In this document: in pieces, positions 47,701 to 59,387 of the stretch
Numbering within the stretch: the stretch's first letter is position 1
How the letters are laid out: every line of letters begins with the position of its first letter
Source: Shewanella algidipiscicola
Lineage (GTDB): Bacteria > Pseudomonadota > Gammaproteobacteria > Enterobacterales > Shewanellaceae
DNA length: 64,000 bases
NCBI RefSeq assembly: GCF_003605125.1
Contig: NZ_QPQT01000009.1
Coordinates: forward strand, 1-64,000
Reading direction: 5' to 3'
Program-made: the position numbers and the translations under genes
The notes under the pieces: generated by a model
Seen by the model: only the letters and a program-made list of their open reading frames with translations
Databases searched by the model: none
What the model was told of the DNA's origin: nothing

Positions 47701-48280
47701 GGTATTCAATCTTATCAAACTCTCTATTTAGTGAAATTGGGGAAGTATAGATCTCACCGTCAATCAGCTGCATACTCGCTTGGTAATAATCTCGATTACG
47801 TTTATTTTGTAAATTGATATCACTTACCACTTGTACGACACCATCACGCTTATTGACACGCACTAATTCTATGCCATCAGTACCAATGATCCTCAGCTGA
47901 TCATATTCAATATTATTGCGTAAAAATGCCATAAAAATGGTTTCAAGTCGCTCACGCCACTGCTGGTAAGTGGTGCCATCCAGCGGATCAACACCTTGAT
48001 GACCTTCAGCACGAGACAAGCCTTTGATGGGGGGAGTAGCATGTAAAAAACGTAGGTCATTGAGATGTTTACTTAAGTGATCTTGCACCTGCTTATCCAC
48101 CCGAGTACTGATATCACCTAGGGTTAACTGTAAATCATCGATAACTCGATTTTTAAGTTGAAATTCAAACGTAAAAATAATGGCGAGTGACACGACAAAA
48201 ACCACTACCAAGCAGAGCATGAGCAAAGATGTATTTAGCTTAGCCCATAGATTTGATAGCGTAATAATGTTGTGTTTCAT
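44762..48280 (-). CDS. Hybrid sensor histidine kinase: Cache, PAS, HisKA, HATPase, receiver, HPt
   Basis: Inner-membrane multi-domain kinase of 1172 residues. One span is at about 17-39 and a second at about 335-353, enclosing a large periplasmic Cache-like sensor domain. Then come a PAS domain (about 365-480), HisKA with the phosphorylated His in NISHEMRTPLNG (near 520) and an ATPase domain (about 620-740) with DTGMGV and GGTGLGLSI. A receiver (about 900-1020) has VDDNDIN and LMDCQMPILNG. A C-terminal HPt has HSLKG near 1100. The region between the ATPase and this receiver (about 750-890) looks like a degenerate receiver. It is divergent from a REC-GGDEF-EAL protein, its likely phosphorelay partner. 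The stimulus is unknown. Confidence 0.9.
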   Translation of the reverse strand: MKHNIITLSNLWAKLNTSLLMLCLVVVFVVSLAIIFTFEFQLKNRVIDDLQLTLGDISTRVDKQVQDHLSKHLNDLRFLHATPPIKGLSRAEGHQGVDPLDGTTYQQWRERLETIFMAFLRNNIEYDQLRIIGTDGIELVRVNKRDGVVQVVSDINLQNKRNRDYYQASMQLIDGEIYTSPISLNREFDKIEYPYRPMLRMAIPIHDDFGQRFGFLVANVNANQLLHSIEAMTPPPNQLILIDSGGYFLLHPDNEMRFSRDLDQDKTWGNRYDVGANVARNFLMVTDKLDANEVYYALTRPIIISNDPLDGQLQLILLTPKTHADKMSMGRRISVYTYMLALGALFVFVVVMLNRSAKNNQNLAKARAQSAAIINGSKDAIIGLSNEGKITNWNRAAQSLFGYDYLYVMDRQLDELPQLSAIELPKLVAQLNDTNKLISHETQLQKADDTQVELSISVSVILGEHNEISGVAIVIKDITIEKLAAQKILQANAELEEKVAVRTAELEQASHVKSGFISNISHEMRTPLNGIVGTLNLVRKDPLSDKQRRYLDMTEVSVNALSVLINDVLDLSKIEAGKLDLDFKSFNPLNLVESICSSMAVKAQEKGLEFIIDVVDLRVQSIISDPHRVSQILTNLINNAVKFTDSGFIKVTLKTELLADETLTLTCAVTDTGMGVSEEYKDKLFNAFSQETTSIAAKYGGTGLGLSICQQLSELLNGSMSFESTKGQGSTFSFTMCLARHDYKLMAIKTKLEGAACAILVTHPEQHLCIERSLLCLDGRIVSAQPLVEWLCTSRASLPTNLPKFIVIEQQHKLLFELDARWAVLNAQCNHLPKILVFQQSSDIVAGRSLNNIEAAYLNNPLLMSELQQRMVGSSIDLTKSALTTHVTSSLQLMSSDINCVKDARVLIVDDNDINIEVAIGILSSLPIHFVQASNGDEAIQRLLDSGDQPIHSILMDCQMPILNGYDCTKRVRQGEAGEAYINVPIVAMTASAMMGEREKCIDAGMNDYVTKPIAAERLIEAVLSAILSSYQATVISADEHESVALGWDKAIAIARLMDNNALFCDICTMYCQTTPKQLADLASAIKCSQFEVARQLSHSLKGLSSSIGASELQMQFHSLEIAAQTQDRSKMVLQLGQIEPRYRQLLIAIQDYLAANDISSEGVLSTTSARA

Positions 48281-48553
48281 AGTGTTAATTCCTTTTAAAA
48301 ATCTCGTCCTTAAAAATTACGCTATTAGATCTCCATTAGTTAAGTTAGTAGATAACAATCAATTTAAGCCTTGTTATTGAAGCATACTCTCGTTTTATTT
48401 ACTAATATTAGCTAATATCACTGAAATCACTGTATTTGACTAGCAGGTAGCGGCACACTAGCTATTAGATATGCAACGACCACTGGCCTACTGATACCCA
48501 GTATAGTAGGAGAGACTAATAAGTGGTGTCTAAATTAGAAAAGGACTTCTACT

Positions 48554-51049
48554 ATGCTATTCGGTAATGGAGTTAATTATCGTCAAAAAATGTTGATTGT
48601 TGATGATGAGCAACTCAACCTACACATGCTAGAACAGTCGCTTAACGACTTGGCTGATATTATTTGCAGTACTGGTGGTAACGATGCCTTAATGAAAGCT
48701 GAAACTTACCAACCCTCAATTATTTTACTCGATATAGAAATGCCCCAAATGGATGGCTTCGAAATCTGTACTCGACTGAAAAATAATCCCAAGACATGCC
48801 AGATCTCAATCATCTTTATCACCGCCCACCAAGAAAGTACTTTTGAGTATAAATCACTCGAATCGGGCGGTATCGATTTTATAAGTAAACCTATCGACAT
48901 GATATTATGCCGGCTCAGGGTTAAAAACCATTTACGCCTCAAGCAGCAAGAGAAAGCGCTCATTGAAGCCAAGCAAGATGTTCAAGCATTACTCCAACAA
49001 ATACCTGTCCATGTCTCCTATTGGAACTCAGACTTATATCTACAATATTGTAACGATGATGATGGGAAGTGGTTTAATCTCCCCATAGATAAAGCAATAT
49101 CTCGACATGCTTCAGCCCTATTGCCCGATAACATCTACCAAGAAATAGTACACCGAATTGCCTCTGCAGAAACCGAAGATGATTTTGAAGTTGCTCTAGA
49201 GAACAGCCAAAATGATATCCAGTATATACAAGCAAATATGACCAAAAGAGGCGGGCAAGATCAACTCAATGGTATGCTGCTGACATTGACCGATATTAGT
49301 TCAATAAGACAAGCTAAAAAGCAGCTGGGTATCGAAAACTCTCGGCTTAAAATTATGCTTAATTCCATTGGTGATGCCGTGATCGCCACTGACAATGAAG
49401 CAAAAATTACCTTTATGAATCCGATTGCCGAACGACTGACAGGCTGGGTTATGCGCGATGCTATCGGACTGCATATTGATGAGGTAATGGATATCTGCGA
49501 CGCTACCACTCAGTATCGAGGGCAAAACCCTATTTCTATAGCCCTTAAGGAACAGCGCACTGTCGCCATGGCTCTCAATTGCCAACTCAATAGTCAAGAT
49601 GGGACCACATATCGAATCGAAGATTCAGCCGCTCCGATAAAAGATGATGAGGGTAATATTACTGGTGCGATTATTGTCTTTCATGATATTAGCGAAACCG
49701 TAGCAATGGCGATAAAGATGAGCCATTTAGCCAACCATGACCAGTTAACCGACTTACCAAATCGTATTCTCCTACACGATCGCGTTACCCATGCTTGTAC
49801 AGTTGCCCAGGCTAACCAACAACAGGTGGCGCTATTGTTAATTGACATTGACCATTTTAAATACCTCAATGATTCATTAGGCCATTCATATGGCGATCTC
49901 ATTATTAAGCAAGTGGCCAAACGTTTACAGTTACTGGTCGCACCTAACACCACCTTAGCCCGCATTGGTGGTGATGAATTTGTACTCTTACTTCCGGCAA
50001 TAGATTCTACTGGGCAGGTGGATTCTATAGCCGAAGATATCGTTACTCGTATAAATACGCCTTTTAGGATCCAAGGCAAGGAGTATCCTCTTTCAGTGAG
50101 TATTGGTATCAGTCTTTACCCAACAGATGCCATCAGAGCTGAAGAGCTAATCACCCATGCCGATGCGGCTATGTATAGAGCAAAAGACTTAGGCCGTAAC
50201 CGTTTTTGCTATTTTTCAGAAGACTTGGAGCGTCAGTTATTTAAGCGTCATGAACTGATCACCTTGCTGCGCACTGCAATCGATACCGATGCGATTAATG
50301 TTTACTATCAGGCGAAAGTCGATTTAAAAACGCTCAAGATTGTGGGCGCCGAGGCCCTCGCAAGGTTAACCTCACCCACAGGGAAAGTTATTTCACCGCT
50401 AGACTTTATTCCCCTAGCCGAAGAAACCGGCCTTATCCATGAATTAGGTGAGCAGATCCTGACTAAAAGCTGTATTGCCGCTAAACAGTGGTATGAAGAT
50501 GGCTACGAATTACAGATTGCCATTAATATTGCGGCCAAGCAATTTACCAACCCCCATTTTTGCGCTTCTGTCGCCAATATTTTAGAGTTGAGTCAACTGA
50601 GAAGCGACCTACTCGAACTGGAAGTGACAGAGAGTGCATTGATGCATGATTTCGATGAAGCGTTGACCATTCTTAACACACTCTCAGCACTCGGCCTCAC
50701 CATTGCCATTGATGATTTTGGTACTGGATATTCTAGCCTGTCTTATTTAAAGTTCTTTCCTGTCAACACCTTAAAAATTGATCAATCTTTTGTCAAAGAT
50801 ATGCTTTGCGATGAACAGAGCCTAGATATAGTGCGCGCCGTCATTCATCTAGCTAAATCACTCAAGCTTAAGCTTGTGGCAGAAGGAATAGAGGATGATG
50901 ATCAACTGGAAAAATTAAAGTCATTACAGTGTGAACTTGGCCAAGGCTACTTATTTAGTAAACCCTTGCCGTTAGATGAGTTTGAACAACTGTTAAGACA
51001 ACAAGCCATCACAGGCAACAAACAAGAAATAGACAACACAGGCCATTGA
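48554..51049 (+). CDS. Response regulator with PAS, GGDEF and EAL domains
   Basis: Probable cyclic-di-GMP signalling protein of 831 residues. An N-terminal receiver (about 14-130) has the acidic pair in LIVDDEQ and the phosphoacceptor in LLDIEMPQMDG. Two PAS-like regions follow (about 135-250 and 265-385). The diguanylate cyclase domain has an intact RIGGDEF motif near 471, but no RxxD inhibitory site at the usual position. The EAL domain has AEALAR near 598 and DDFGTGYSS. Both output domains look active, so net activity is not readable. AAGGA lies nine bases before the ATG. It is divergent from the hybrid kinase over a 273-base gap. Confidence 0.92.
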   Translation: MLFGNGVNYRQKMLIVDDEQLNLHMLEQSLNDLADIICSTGGNDALMKAETYQPSIILLDIEMPQMDGFEICTRLKNNPKTCQISIIFITAHQESTFEYKSLESGGIDFISKPIDMILCRLRVKNHLRLKQQEKALIEAKQDVQALLQQIPVHVSYWNSDLYLQYCNDDDGKWFNLPIDKAISRHASALLPDNIYQEIVHRIASAETEDDFEVALENSQNDIQYIQANMTKRGGQDQLNGMLLTLTDISSIRQAKKQLGIENSRLKIMLNSIGDAVIATDNEAKITFMNPIAERLTGWVMRDAIGLHIDEVMDICDATTQYRGQNPISIALKEQRTVAMALNCQLNSQDGTTYRIEDSAAPIKDDEGNITGAIIVFHDISETVAMAIKMSHLANHDQLTDLPNRILLHDRVTHACTVAQANQQQVALLLIDIDHFKYLNDSLGHSYGDLIIKQVAKRLQLLVAPNTTLARIGGDEFVLLLPAIDSTGQVDSIAEDIVTRINTPFRIQGKEYPLSVSIGISLYPTDAIRAEELITHADAAMYRAKDLGRNRFCYFSEDLERQLFKRHELITLLRTAIDTDAINVYYQAKVDLKTLKIVGAEALARLTSPTGKVISPLDFIPLAEETGLIHELGEQILTKSCIAAKQWYEDGYELQIAINIAAKQFTNPHFCASVANILELSQLRSDLLELEVTESALMHDFDEALTILNTLSALGLTIAIDDFGTGYSSLSYLKFFPVNTLKIDQSFVKDMLCDEQSLDIVRAVIHLAKSLKLKLVAEGIEDDDQLEKLKSLQCELGQGYLFSKPLPLDEFEQLLRQQAITGNKQEIDNTGH

Positions 51050-51304
51050 TAATGACATCGCTATATTGTTAATCAGCAGAGATTGACTTTGAATAATGGC
51101 TCAGCATAGCAATATTAAAATAGACTCTAGCCCTCTATGGTTAGAGTTAGATTCCGCCAAAAAAATAGCAACATTTACTCAACTTGACGAGCATAAATAT
51201 TAACGTATTATTTTGTCTCCTAAAGTCAGGTCACAATAATCTGACTCTAATCAATAAGCCTCAAGTATGAGCTTGCTTAATATACAGCGTCACAAGGAGA
51301 GATA

Positions 51305-52243
51305 ATGACCACAAATAAAACCATTGATATAGCTGACTTTACCAACATAAAAACCAAAGGACGAGGCGCTATAAGTTTCATTATCGCCATAGTGGTCATC
51401 ATCATGTTTGTGGCACAAACCATGTATACCGTGGATGAAGGTCATGTGGGTATCATCAAACGCTTTGGCGAAGCGACCGAACAGGTTAACCCAGGATTAC
51501 ATATTAAAATCCCTTTTGTCGATAAGGTTGAGGTTCTGGAGATTCGTACCCGTAAAAACGTCGAAAAACTCAACGCCTCAACTCATGAACAGATGCCAGT
51601 TACCGCGGAAGTCTCCATTAACTGGACCATTAACCGCGATCAAGCTTTCGAACTATTTAAAAGCTATGGCGGCCTGAGTCAATTTGAGTCACGTATTCTT
51701 GATCCTAAGTTACGCTCGGCAACAAAAGATGCCTTAGCACGCTATAAAGCCGAAGAGATCATCCAAAACCGTGGTCGGGTGATTGCCCAGATAGAAGATG
51801 TGTTAATTGAAGAGATGAAGCAGTATCCGGTCAAGTTAGACTCTGCCCAGTTAGAAAACCTTGGGCTACCACAAAAGTACATACAATCAATCGAAACTAA
51901 ACAAACCGAAAAAAACTTGGCCGCCGCAGAGATGCATCGTTTAGAGCGACAAAACCTAGAAGCGCAGCGTGAAGTTAATACCGCCAACGCAATGCGTGAT
52001 GCGGCTAAAGCCACTGCAGACGGTAAAGCCTACGCCATTAAAACTGAAGCCATAGCAGAAGCGGAAGCCATTCGCTTAAAAGGTCTAGCGGAAGCTGAAG
52101 CGATTCAGAAGAAAGCAGCCGCGCTACGTGAGTCACAAACCTTGGTTGATTATGTGCGTGCCCAGCAATGGAATGGTCAAATGCCCACCACGATAATGGG
52201 CAGCGATCAAAGCGTGTTATGGAACATGAATAACAAGCGATAA
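51305..52243 (+). CDS. SPFH/prohibitin (band 7) family membrane protein
   Basis: Inner-membrane protein of 312 residues with one N-terminal span (about 22-42), an SPFH/prohibitin domain (about 45-210, starting YTVDEGHVGIIKRFGEATEQV) and an Ala/Glu-rich coiled coil (about 205-280). Such proteins form large ring assemblies and often modulate membrane proteases such as FtsH or organise membrane microdomains; the specific partner here is unknown. AAGGAGA sits directly before the start. It is monocistronic with a clear terminator. Confidence 0.9.
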   Translation: MTTNKTIDIADFTNIKTKGRGAISFIIAIVVIIMFVAQTMYTVDEGHVGIIKRFGEATEQVNPGLHIKIPFVDKVEVLEIRTRKNVEKLNASTHEQMPVTAEVSINWTINRDQAFELFKSYGGLSQFESRILDPKLRSATKDALARYKAEEIIQNRGRVIAQIEDVLIEEMKQYPVKLDSAQLENLGLPQKYIQSIETKQTEKNLAAAEMHRLERQNLEAQREVNTANAMRDAAKATADGKAYAIKTEAIAEAEAIRLKGLAEAEAIQKKAAALRESQTLVDYVRAQQWNGQMPTTIMGSDQSVLWNMNNKR

Positions 52244-52262
52244 CCGCCCACTTTAATACACT

Positions 52263-52289
52263 AAAAAGCCCGAGATTCTCGGGCTTTTT
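52263..52289. terminator. Bidirectional terminator between the SPFH gene and puuB
   Basis: AAAAAGCCCGAG (52263-52274) pairs with CTCGGGCTTTTT (52278-52289), loop ATT. It separates two convergent genes and has a T-tract on either strand. Confidence 0.92.
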
Positions 52290-52336
52290 TATAGGGGCTA
52301 CACGCTTATTTCATCGATTACCGCTCCCACACTAAT

Positions 52337-53632
52337 TTATATGCCAAGCTTATCACGCATGGTGTAATACCAAGCGCCGAGCGCTGAAAATGGCACCTGC
52401 AACAGATGCCCACCAGGGAACGGATAATGGGGTAAGCTGGCAAAGGCATCAAAACGTTTAGCTTGCCCATTAATTGTCTCAGCCAAAATTTGCCCAGCCA
52501 AATGAGTGTAAGTCACACCATGGCCGCTACAGCCTTGCGAATAATAAATATTACTGCCGATGCGCCCCACTTGTGGCAGACGAGACAGAGTCAAAAGAAA
52601 ATTCCCCGTCCAGGCAAATTCTATCTTAACGTCTTTAAGCTGGGGAAAGGTCTCGAGCATCTTGGGGCGAATAATTGCTTCAATATCGGCGGGATCCCGC
52701 GCGCCATACACCACGCCACCGCCGTAAATAAGACGTTTATCCCCCGATAAGCGAAAGTAATCGAGCAGATAATTACAATCTTCGACGCAGTAATCTTGCG
52801 GTAATAACGACTGTGCCAACTCAGCCCCTAAGGGTTCAGTGGTGATAACCTGAGTGCCACAAGGCATAGATTTAGCTTGTAGCTCAGGTATTAAGCCATT
52901 GAGGTAGGCGTTACCCGCCACAATCACAAACTTACATTTAACCGAGCCCTCCTTAGTGTGCACAACAGGGCTATCCCCCTCATCGACTTTAATGACAGCC
53001 GAATCTTCAAAAATTTGCCCACCAAGGGATTCCACCGCATCGGCTTCGCCTAACGCTAAGTTAAGCGGATGAATATGGCCGCCACTCTTGTCGAGCAGGC
53101 CGCCGATGTATCGCTCAGAATCGACAACCCCACGGATTCCCGATTCATCGAGTAATTCAAGGTGACCAAGGTGACCATGATGCTCCCATAAGGCTTTTTG
53201 TGATTCTAAATGCCTCATCTGCTTTTTATTGAGCGCAGCAAACACCCCACCGTCTTTTAAATCACATTGAATATTATATTTCGCGACCAAATTTTTAATA
53301 ATGCGTCCACCCTCGAACGCCATCTCACCAAATAATTTAGCCTTGTCCACACCAACCGTTTTTTCAATCATATCGATATCACGGCTAAAACTATTGACGA
53401 TTTGACCACCATTACGACCAGAAGCACCAAAACCCACACGGGCAGCCTCTAGCACTGTGACGTTAAAACCTGCTTCTAATAGATGAATCGCCGAAGATAA
53501 CCCGGTATAACCAGCGCCAATAATACAGACATCAGTCTCAATATTATCGGCCAGTTTTTCGCGTAACTGCTTGTTATTAGCAGACGCGGCATAATAGGAA
53601 TTTGCATGAGGTGTACAGTTCATATCAACCAC
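52337..53632 (-). CDS. puuB: FAD-dependent oxidoreductase, probable gamma-glutamylputrescine oxidase (PuuB-like)
   Basis: Flavoprotein of the DAO family, 431 residues, expected to oxidise gamma-glutamylputrescine to the aldehyde with release of ammonia and H2O2. The N-terminal FAD motif is DVCIIGAGYTGLSSAIHLLEAG (about 32-53), followed by GFGASGRNGGQIVNSF and a C-terminal YYSQGCSGHGVTYTHLAGQ. It is the last gene of the polyamine cluster on this strand, 97 bases after potI. A second, divergent PuuB-like gene begins at 62625. Alternative amine substrates are possible. Confidence 0.88.
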   Translation of the reverse strand: MVDMNCTPHANSYYAASANNKQLREKLADNIETDVCIIGAGYTGLSSAIHLLEAGFNVTVLEAARVGFGASGRNGGQIVNSFSRDIDMIEKTVGVDKAKLFGEMAFEGGRIIKNLVAKYNIQCDLKDGGVFAALNKKQMRHLESQKALWEHHGHLGHLELLDESGIRGVVDSERYIGGLLDKSGGHIHPLNLALGEADAVESLGGQIFEDSAVIKVDEGDSPVVHTKEGSVKCKFVIVAGNAYLNGLIPELQAKSMPCGTQVITTEPLGAELAQSLLPQDYCVEDCNYLLDYFRLSGDKRLIYGGGVVYGARDPADIEAIIRPKMLETFPQLKDVKIEFAWTGNFLLTLSRLPQVGRIGSNIYYSQGCSGHGVTYTHLAGQILAETINGQAKRFDAFASLPHYPFPGGHLLQVPFSALGAWYYTMRDKLGI

Positions 53633-53640
53633 CCTGAATT

Positions 53641-53663
53641 GTTATCGTTATAATAATTATGCT
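53641..53663 (-). promoter_or_regulatory. Conserved upstream motif, copy before puuB
   Basis: On the minus strand it reads AGCAT followed by an AT-rich ATTATAAC core (AGCATAATTATTATAACG). The same arrangement lies upstream of both potF genes (57890-57912 and 59210-59231). It could be a shared promoter or operator of the polyamine genes. Confidence 0.3.
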
Positions 53664-53729
53664 GTTGTATTAACAAGGTACTGCAGTCTTACTGCTGTAC
53701 CTTGTCATTATTTTGCAATGTTAATGATG

Positions 53730-54557
53730 TTATTCACTGGCCATCCGGCTGCGCTTATCGGCGCGGCGCGCCATATACCATGAGATAAAGGCGATCAGTG
53801 ACACCAGTAAAATGATCAAGGTTGCCAACGCATTGATTTTAGGTGATACCCCCATCCTTACCGACGAGAACACCACCATAGGCAGCGTGGTCGCACCTGG
53901 GCCAGAGGCAAAACTGGCGATCACGAGATCATCGAGCGATAAGCTAAATGACAACAACCAACCGGCAATTAAAGCAGGTGAAATCATCGGCACCGTGATA
54001 TAGAAAAAGGTCTTGAGCGGAGTCGCGCCTAAATCTTGCGCCGCCTCCTCTATCGACATATCTAACTCACGTAAGCGCGACGACACCACCACAGCAACAT
54101 AAGCGGCGCAGAAGGTAGAGTGGGCAATCCATACCGTCAACATACCGCGCTCAGCAGGCCAACCGAACAGATCGGCCATATGGACAAACAACAACAATAA
54201 TGACAACCCCGTGATCACTTCAGGCATAACCAAAGGCGCCGTGATCATGTTCGACAAGGTTAACCTACCCCATGAGCGAGCAAAGCGTGTCATCACAAAT
54301 GCGGCCATGGTGCCCAAGATCACCGCCATAGTTGAGGCGAAGAAAGCCACTTTTAAACTGGTGGCAACCGCATCTAAAATTTGCTCATCGCGAAACAGCT
54401 CGCCATACCACTTAGCCGAAAAGCCGCCCCATACCGTCACCAATTTCGACTCGTTAAATGAGTAGAACACCAAGATAAACATAGGCGCGTAGAGAAATAT
54501 CATCCCAGCCCACAGCATAACGGTAGAAAAGCTGAGTTTTTTTAGTCTGTTACTCAT
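53730..54557 (-). CDS. potI: Polyamine ABC transporter permease (PotI/PotC-like)
   Basis: Inner-membrane permease of 275 residues with about six helices and the binding-protein-dependent transport signature EEAAQDLGATPLKTFFYITVP near residue 165-185. It is the second channel subunit with PotH. The start at 54557 overlaps the potH stop by four bases (ATGA). The frame continues 34 codons upstream inside potH, so that longer start is rejected. It is closest to the putrescine-type PotFGHI system by gene order. Confidence 0.93.
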   Translation of the reverse strand: MSNRLKKLSFSTVMLWAGMIFLYAPMFILVFYSFNESKLVTVWGGFSAKWYGELFRDEQILDAVATSLKVAFFASTMAVILGTMAAFVMTRFARSWGRLTLSNMITAPLVMPEVITGLSLLLLFVHMADLFGWPAERGMLTVWIAHSTFCAAYVAVVVSSRLRELDMSIEEAAQDLGATPLKTFFYITVPMISPALIAGWLLSFSLSLDDLVIASFASGPGATTLPMVVFSSVRMGVSPKINALATLIILLVSLIAFISWYMARRADKRSRMASE

Positions 54558-55480
54558 ATCTTTTTCTCCATGCTTCTTGACTGATAACGGTGAAACAGCG
54601 TGATAGGAATGATCAATAGCGCCAGCATCACAATCGCAAGCGATGAGGCTACAGGCCAATCACGGTTATTAAAGAACTCCTGCCATAACACCTTACCTAT
54701 CATCAGAGAATCTGGGCCTCCCAATAGCTCAGGAATAACAAACTCGCCCACCACAGGGATAAAGACCAACATGGAGCCTGCAATCACCCCGCCCTTAGAT
54801 AGAGGCAAAGTGATCTTCCAGAAGGTATTTAAGCTGCGCGACCCTAAATCGGCCGCCGCTTCGAGTAAACTGCCATCTAACTGAGATAAGTTGGCATACA
54901 GAGGTAAAATCATAAACGGCAGATAGGTGTAAATAATACCGATATAAACCGCAAAATTGGTGTTAAGCATTTGAATTGGATCGGAAATAACCCCCAACCA
55001 CATCAACACATTATTGATCACACCGTTATTACTTAATATGCCCATCCAGGCATAAACGCGGATCAAGAATGAGGTCCATGAGGGCAACATCACCAGCAAA
55101 ATCAACACGGTTTGATGTTGCTTCGGCGCTCTGGCAATGGCGTATGCCATCGGATACCCCACCAGCAGACACCCAATCGTAGTGATACAGGCCATTTTCA
55201 ATGACCCTAAATAGGCATTCACATACAGGGAGTCTTCAAACACCAAGATGTAATTGCCCAGATTAAGTAAGATCTGTAGCGACTCATCGGCATATTGAAA
55301 CAGTGCATCGTAAGGCGGGATCGCGATCGCTGGCGACGATAGACTGATCTTCAATACAATCGCAAATGGCAAGGCAAAGAACATCAATAACCACAGGTAA
55401 GGCACGCCTATGGTCAAATGTTGCCCTTTAAAAAATCGTTCTCTTAGCGATTTTTTTCGCTTTATCGCGACCCCACTCAT
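54554..55480 (-). CDS. potH: Polyamine ABC transporter permease (PotH/PotB-like)
   Basis: First channel subunit, 308 residues. It has a basic cytoplasmic start (MSGVAIKRKKSLRERF), about six membrane helices and the permease loop LEAAADLGSRSLNTFWKITLP. The start at 55480 overlaps the potG stop by four bases (ATGA), so potG-potH-potI are translationally coupled. The upstream extension of 11 codons within potG is rejected for that reason. Confidence 0.93.
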   Translation of the reverse strand: MSGVAIKRKKSLRERFFKGQHLTIGVPYLWLLMFFALPFAIVLKISLSSPAIAIPPYDALFQYADESLQILLNLGNYILVFEDSLYVNAYLGSLKMACITTIGCLLVGYPMAYAIARAPKQHQTVLILLVMLPSWTSFLIRVYAWMGILSNNGVINNVLMWLGVISDPIQMLNTNFAVYIGIIYTYLPFMILPLYANLSQLDGSLLEAAADLGSRSLNTFWKITLPLSKGGVIAGSMLVFIPVVGEFVIPELLGGPDSLMIGKVLWQEFFNNRDWPVASSLAIVMLALLIIPITLFHRYQSRSMEKKI

Positions 55481-56613
55481 GATCTTAATACCACTCCACT
55501 GGTGGCCTCCCATCCGATAAACACCTTCTCCTCCCAGGTGGGGGAATCAGAGCGGCGATCGCTGTTGGTCATCACCGACTGAACCAGTTGGCCACTGCTT
55601 AAGCGAATGTAGTAAACCGAAATGCCACCAAGGTAAGCGATATCTTCCACGACACCTGCACACCAATTATATTGTCCTTGGGGTTGCTCTCGGCTGATCT
55701 GCGTTTTTTCCGGTCTAATCGCTAACCATACTTGCGTGGTGTCTACGCTAGTCGATACCCCGTAACCTACGTAGAATGGCTGGTCTATATTGGGGGATTG
55801 GATAATTACATGGTCAACCTCATCTTCGACAATATCGCCTTCAAATAAGTTAACCGAGCCAATGAACTCAGCCACCATACGGTTAGCAGGACTTTCATAG
55901 ATATCGATTGGCGAGCCCGTCTGCACTATCCAGCCATCGCTCATAATGGCGATACGCTCTGCCATAGTCATTGCTTCTTCTTGATCATGGGTTACCATCA
56001 CACAGGTCACACCGACCGCCTCAAGAATATCGACCACCTCGAGTTGCATCTGAGTACGTAATTTTTTATCCAGTGCCCCCATGGGCTCATCAAGTAGCAG
56101 TAATTTAGGCCGCTTAGCAAGTGAGCGAGCGAGTGCAACACGCTGGCGCTGGCCTCCAGAAAGTTGGTTAGGCTTACGTTTAGCGTAAGCTTCCATTTGC
56201 ACCAGTTTCAACATCTCTTGCACACGAGTATCAATTTCGGCTTTAGACATTTTGTCTTGCTTTAAACCAAAGGCGATATTTTGCGCCACCGTCATATGCG
56301 GAAATAACGCATAAGATTGAAACATCATATTGATAGGTCGCTCGTAGGGCGGCATATCGGTAATATCTTCTCCATCAAGATAAATACGGCCTTCAGAGGG
56401 TTTTTCAAAACCGGCTAATATGCGCAGCAATGTTGACTTGCCTGAACCAGATCCCCCTAATAGGGCAAAAATCTCTCCTCGATTAATACTCAATGACACA
56501 TCGTCCACTGCGCGAACGTCGTCAAATAATTTGCTGACCCTATCGATCTTCAGCAATACTTCTCCTTGCGTCTTTGTTGTCGGTTTATTGGTGACGCCCG
56601 AATTGTTGGTCAT
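55477..56613 (-). CDS. potG: Polyamine ABC transporter ATP-binding protein (PotG/PotA-like)
   Basis: Energising subunit of the polyamine importer, 378 residues. It has Walker A GGSGSGKST (about 53-61), the Q-loop MMFQSYALFPHM, the ABC signature LSGGQRQRVALARSLA, Walker B LLLLDEPMGALD and the H-loop VTHDQEEA. A C-terminal TOBE domain (about 290-378) follows. It comes after potF across 101 bases that contain a hairpin likely to reduce its expression relative to the binding protein. Confidence 0.95.
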   Translation of the reverse strand: MTNNSGVTNKPTTKTQGEVLLKIDRVSKLFDDVRAVDDVSLSINRGEIFALLGGSGSGKSTLLRILAGFEKPSEGRIYLDGEDITDMPPYERPINMMFQSYALFPHMTVAQNIAFGLKQDKMSKAEIDTRVQEMLKLVQMEAYAKRKPNQLSGGQRQRVALARSLAKRPKLLLLDEPMGALDKKLRTQMQLEVVDILEAVGVTCVMVTHDQEEAMTMAERIAIMSDGWIVQTGSPIDIYESPANRMVAEFIGSVNLFEGDIVEDEVDHVIIQSPNIDQPFYVGYGVSTSVDTTQVWLAIRPEKTQISREQPQGQYNWCAGVVEDIAYLGGISVYYIRLSSGQLVQSVMTNSDRRSDSPTWEEKVFIGWEATSGVVLRS

Positions 56614-56672
56614 AGTACTTCTCCACGACAGTGCCTTACTGGCACTTACTGCAACACTAAAAATGAAAAGTG

Positions 56673-56704
56673 AATAAAAAGGGCAAACCTATTGGCTCGC
56701 CCTT
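56673..56704 (-). terminator. Partial terminator between potF and potG
   Basis: AAGGGC (56679-56684) pairs with GCCCTT (56699-56704), and on the minus strand it runs into TTTTTATTC. Hairpins here usually keep binding-protein transcripts more abundant than those of the membrane subunits. Confidence 0.65.
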
Positions 56705-56714
56705 ATTGAGTGGA

Positions 56715-57824
<1,110 letters not shown>

Positions 57825-57889
57825 TTATTTAGCTTGCCAGTAATGTCATCAAGACTTACTGCCGTTGCATGGCCGAGAATGACGGCTTT

Positions 57890-57912
57890 CGTTGTTATAA
57901 TTATCCAATGCT
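57890..57912 (-). promoter_or_regulatory. Conserved upstream motif, copy before potF copy 1
   Basis: On the minus strand AGCATTGGATAATTATAACA, preceded by GCTGT. The string GCTGTAGCATTG is identical in front of the second potF, so the upstream region was probably duplicated with the gene. Confidence 0.35.
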
Positions 57913-57995
57913 ACAGCCAGTTAAACGCATCGGTAGATTGCTTCACACTTTACAAAATCTAATAAATTAATATATTTATCAACCTACTAGATGAA

Positions 57996-59279
<1,284 letters not shown>

Positions 59280-59387
59280 CTAGATTAAGGCGCTACGGCG
59301 CGATTATTTTTGCGTTAAAAGCGCCATAGGTTAGAGTTGCGTCTGGGTTTGCTTATGGCCAACGGGAGGCGCCCATGACACTATTAG

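Noticed and set aside
57906..57918. Sigma-54 promoter at the shared potF upstream motif
   Set aside because: The second copy lacks the GG of the -24 element, and neither has GC at the -12 position.
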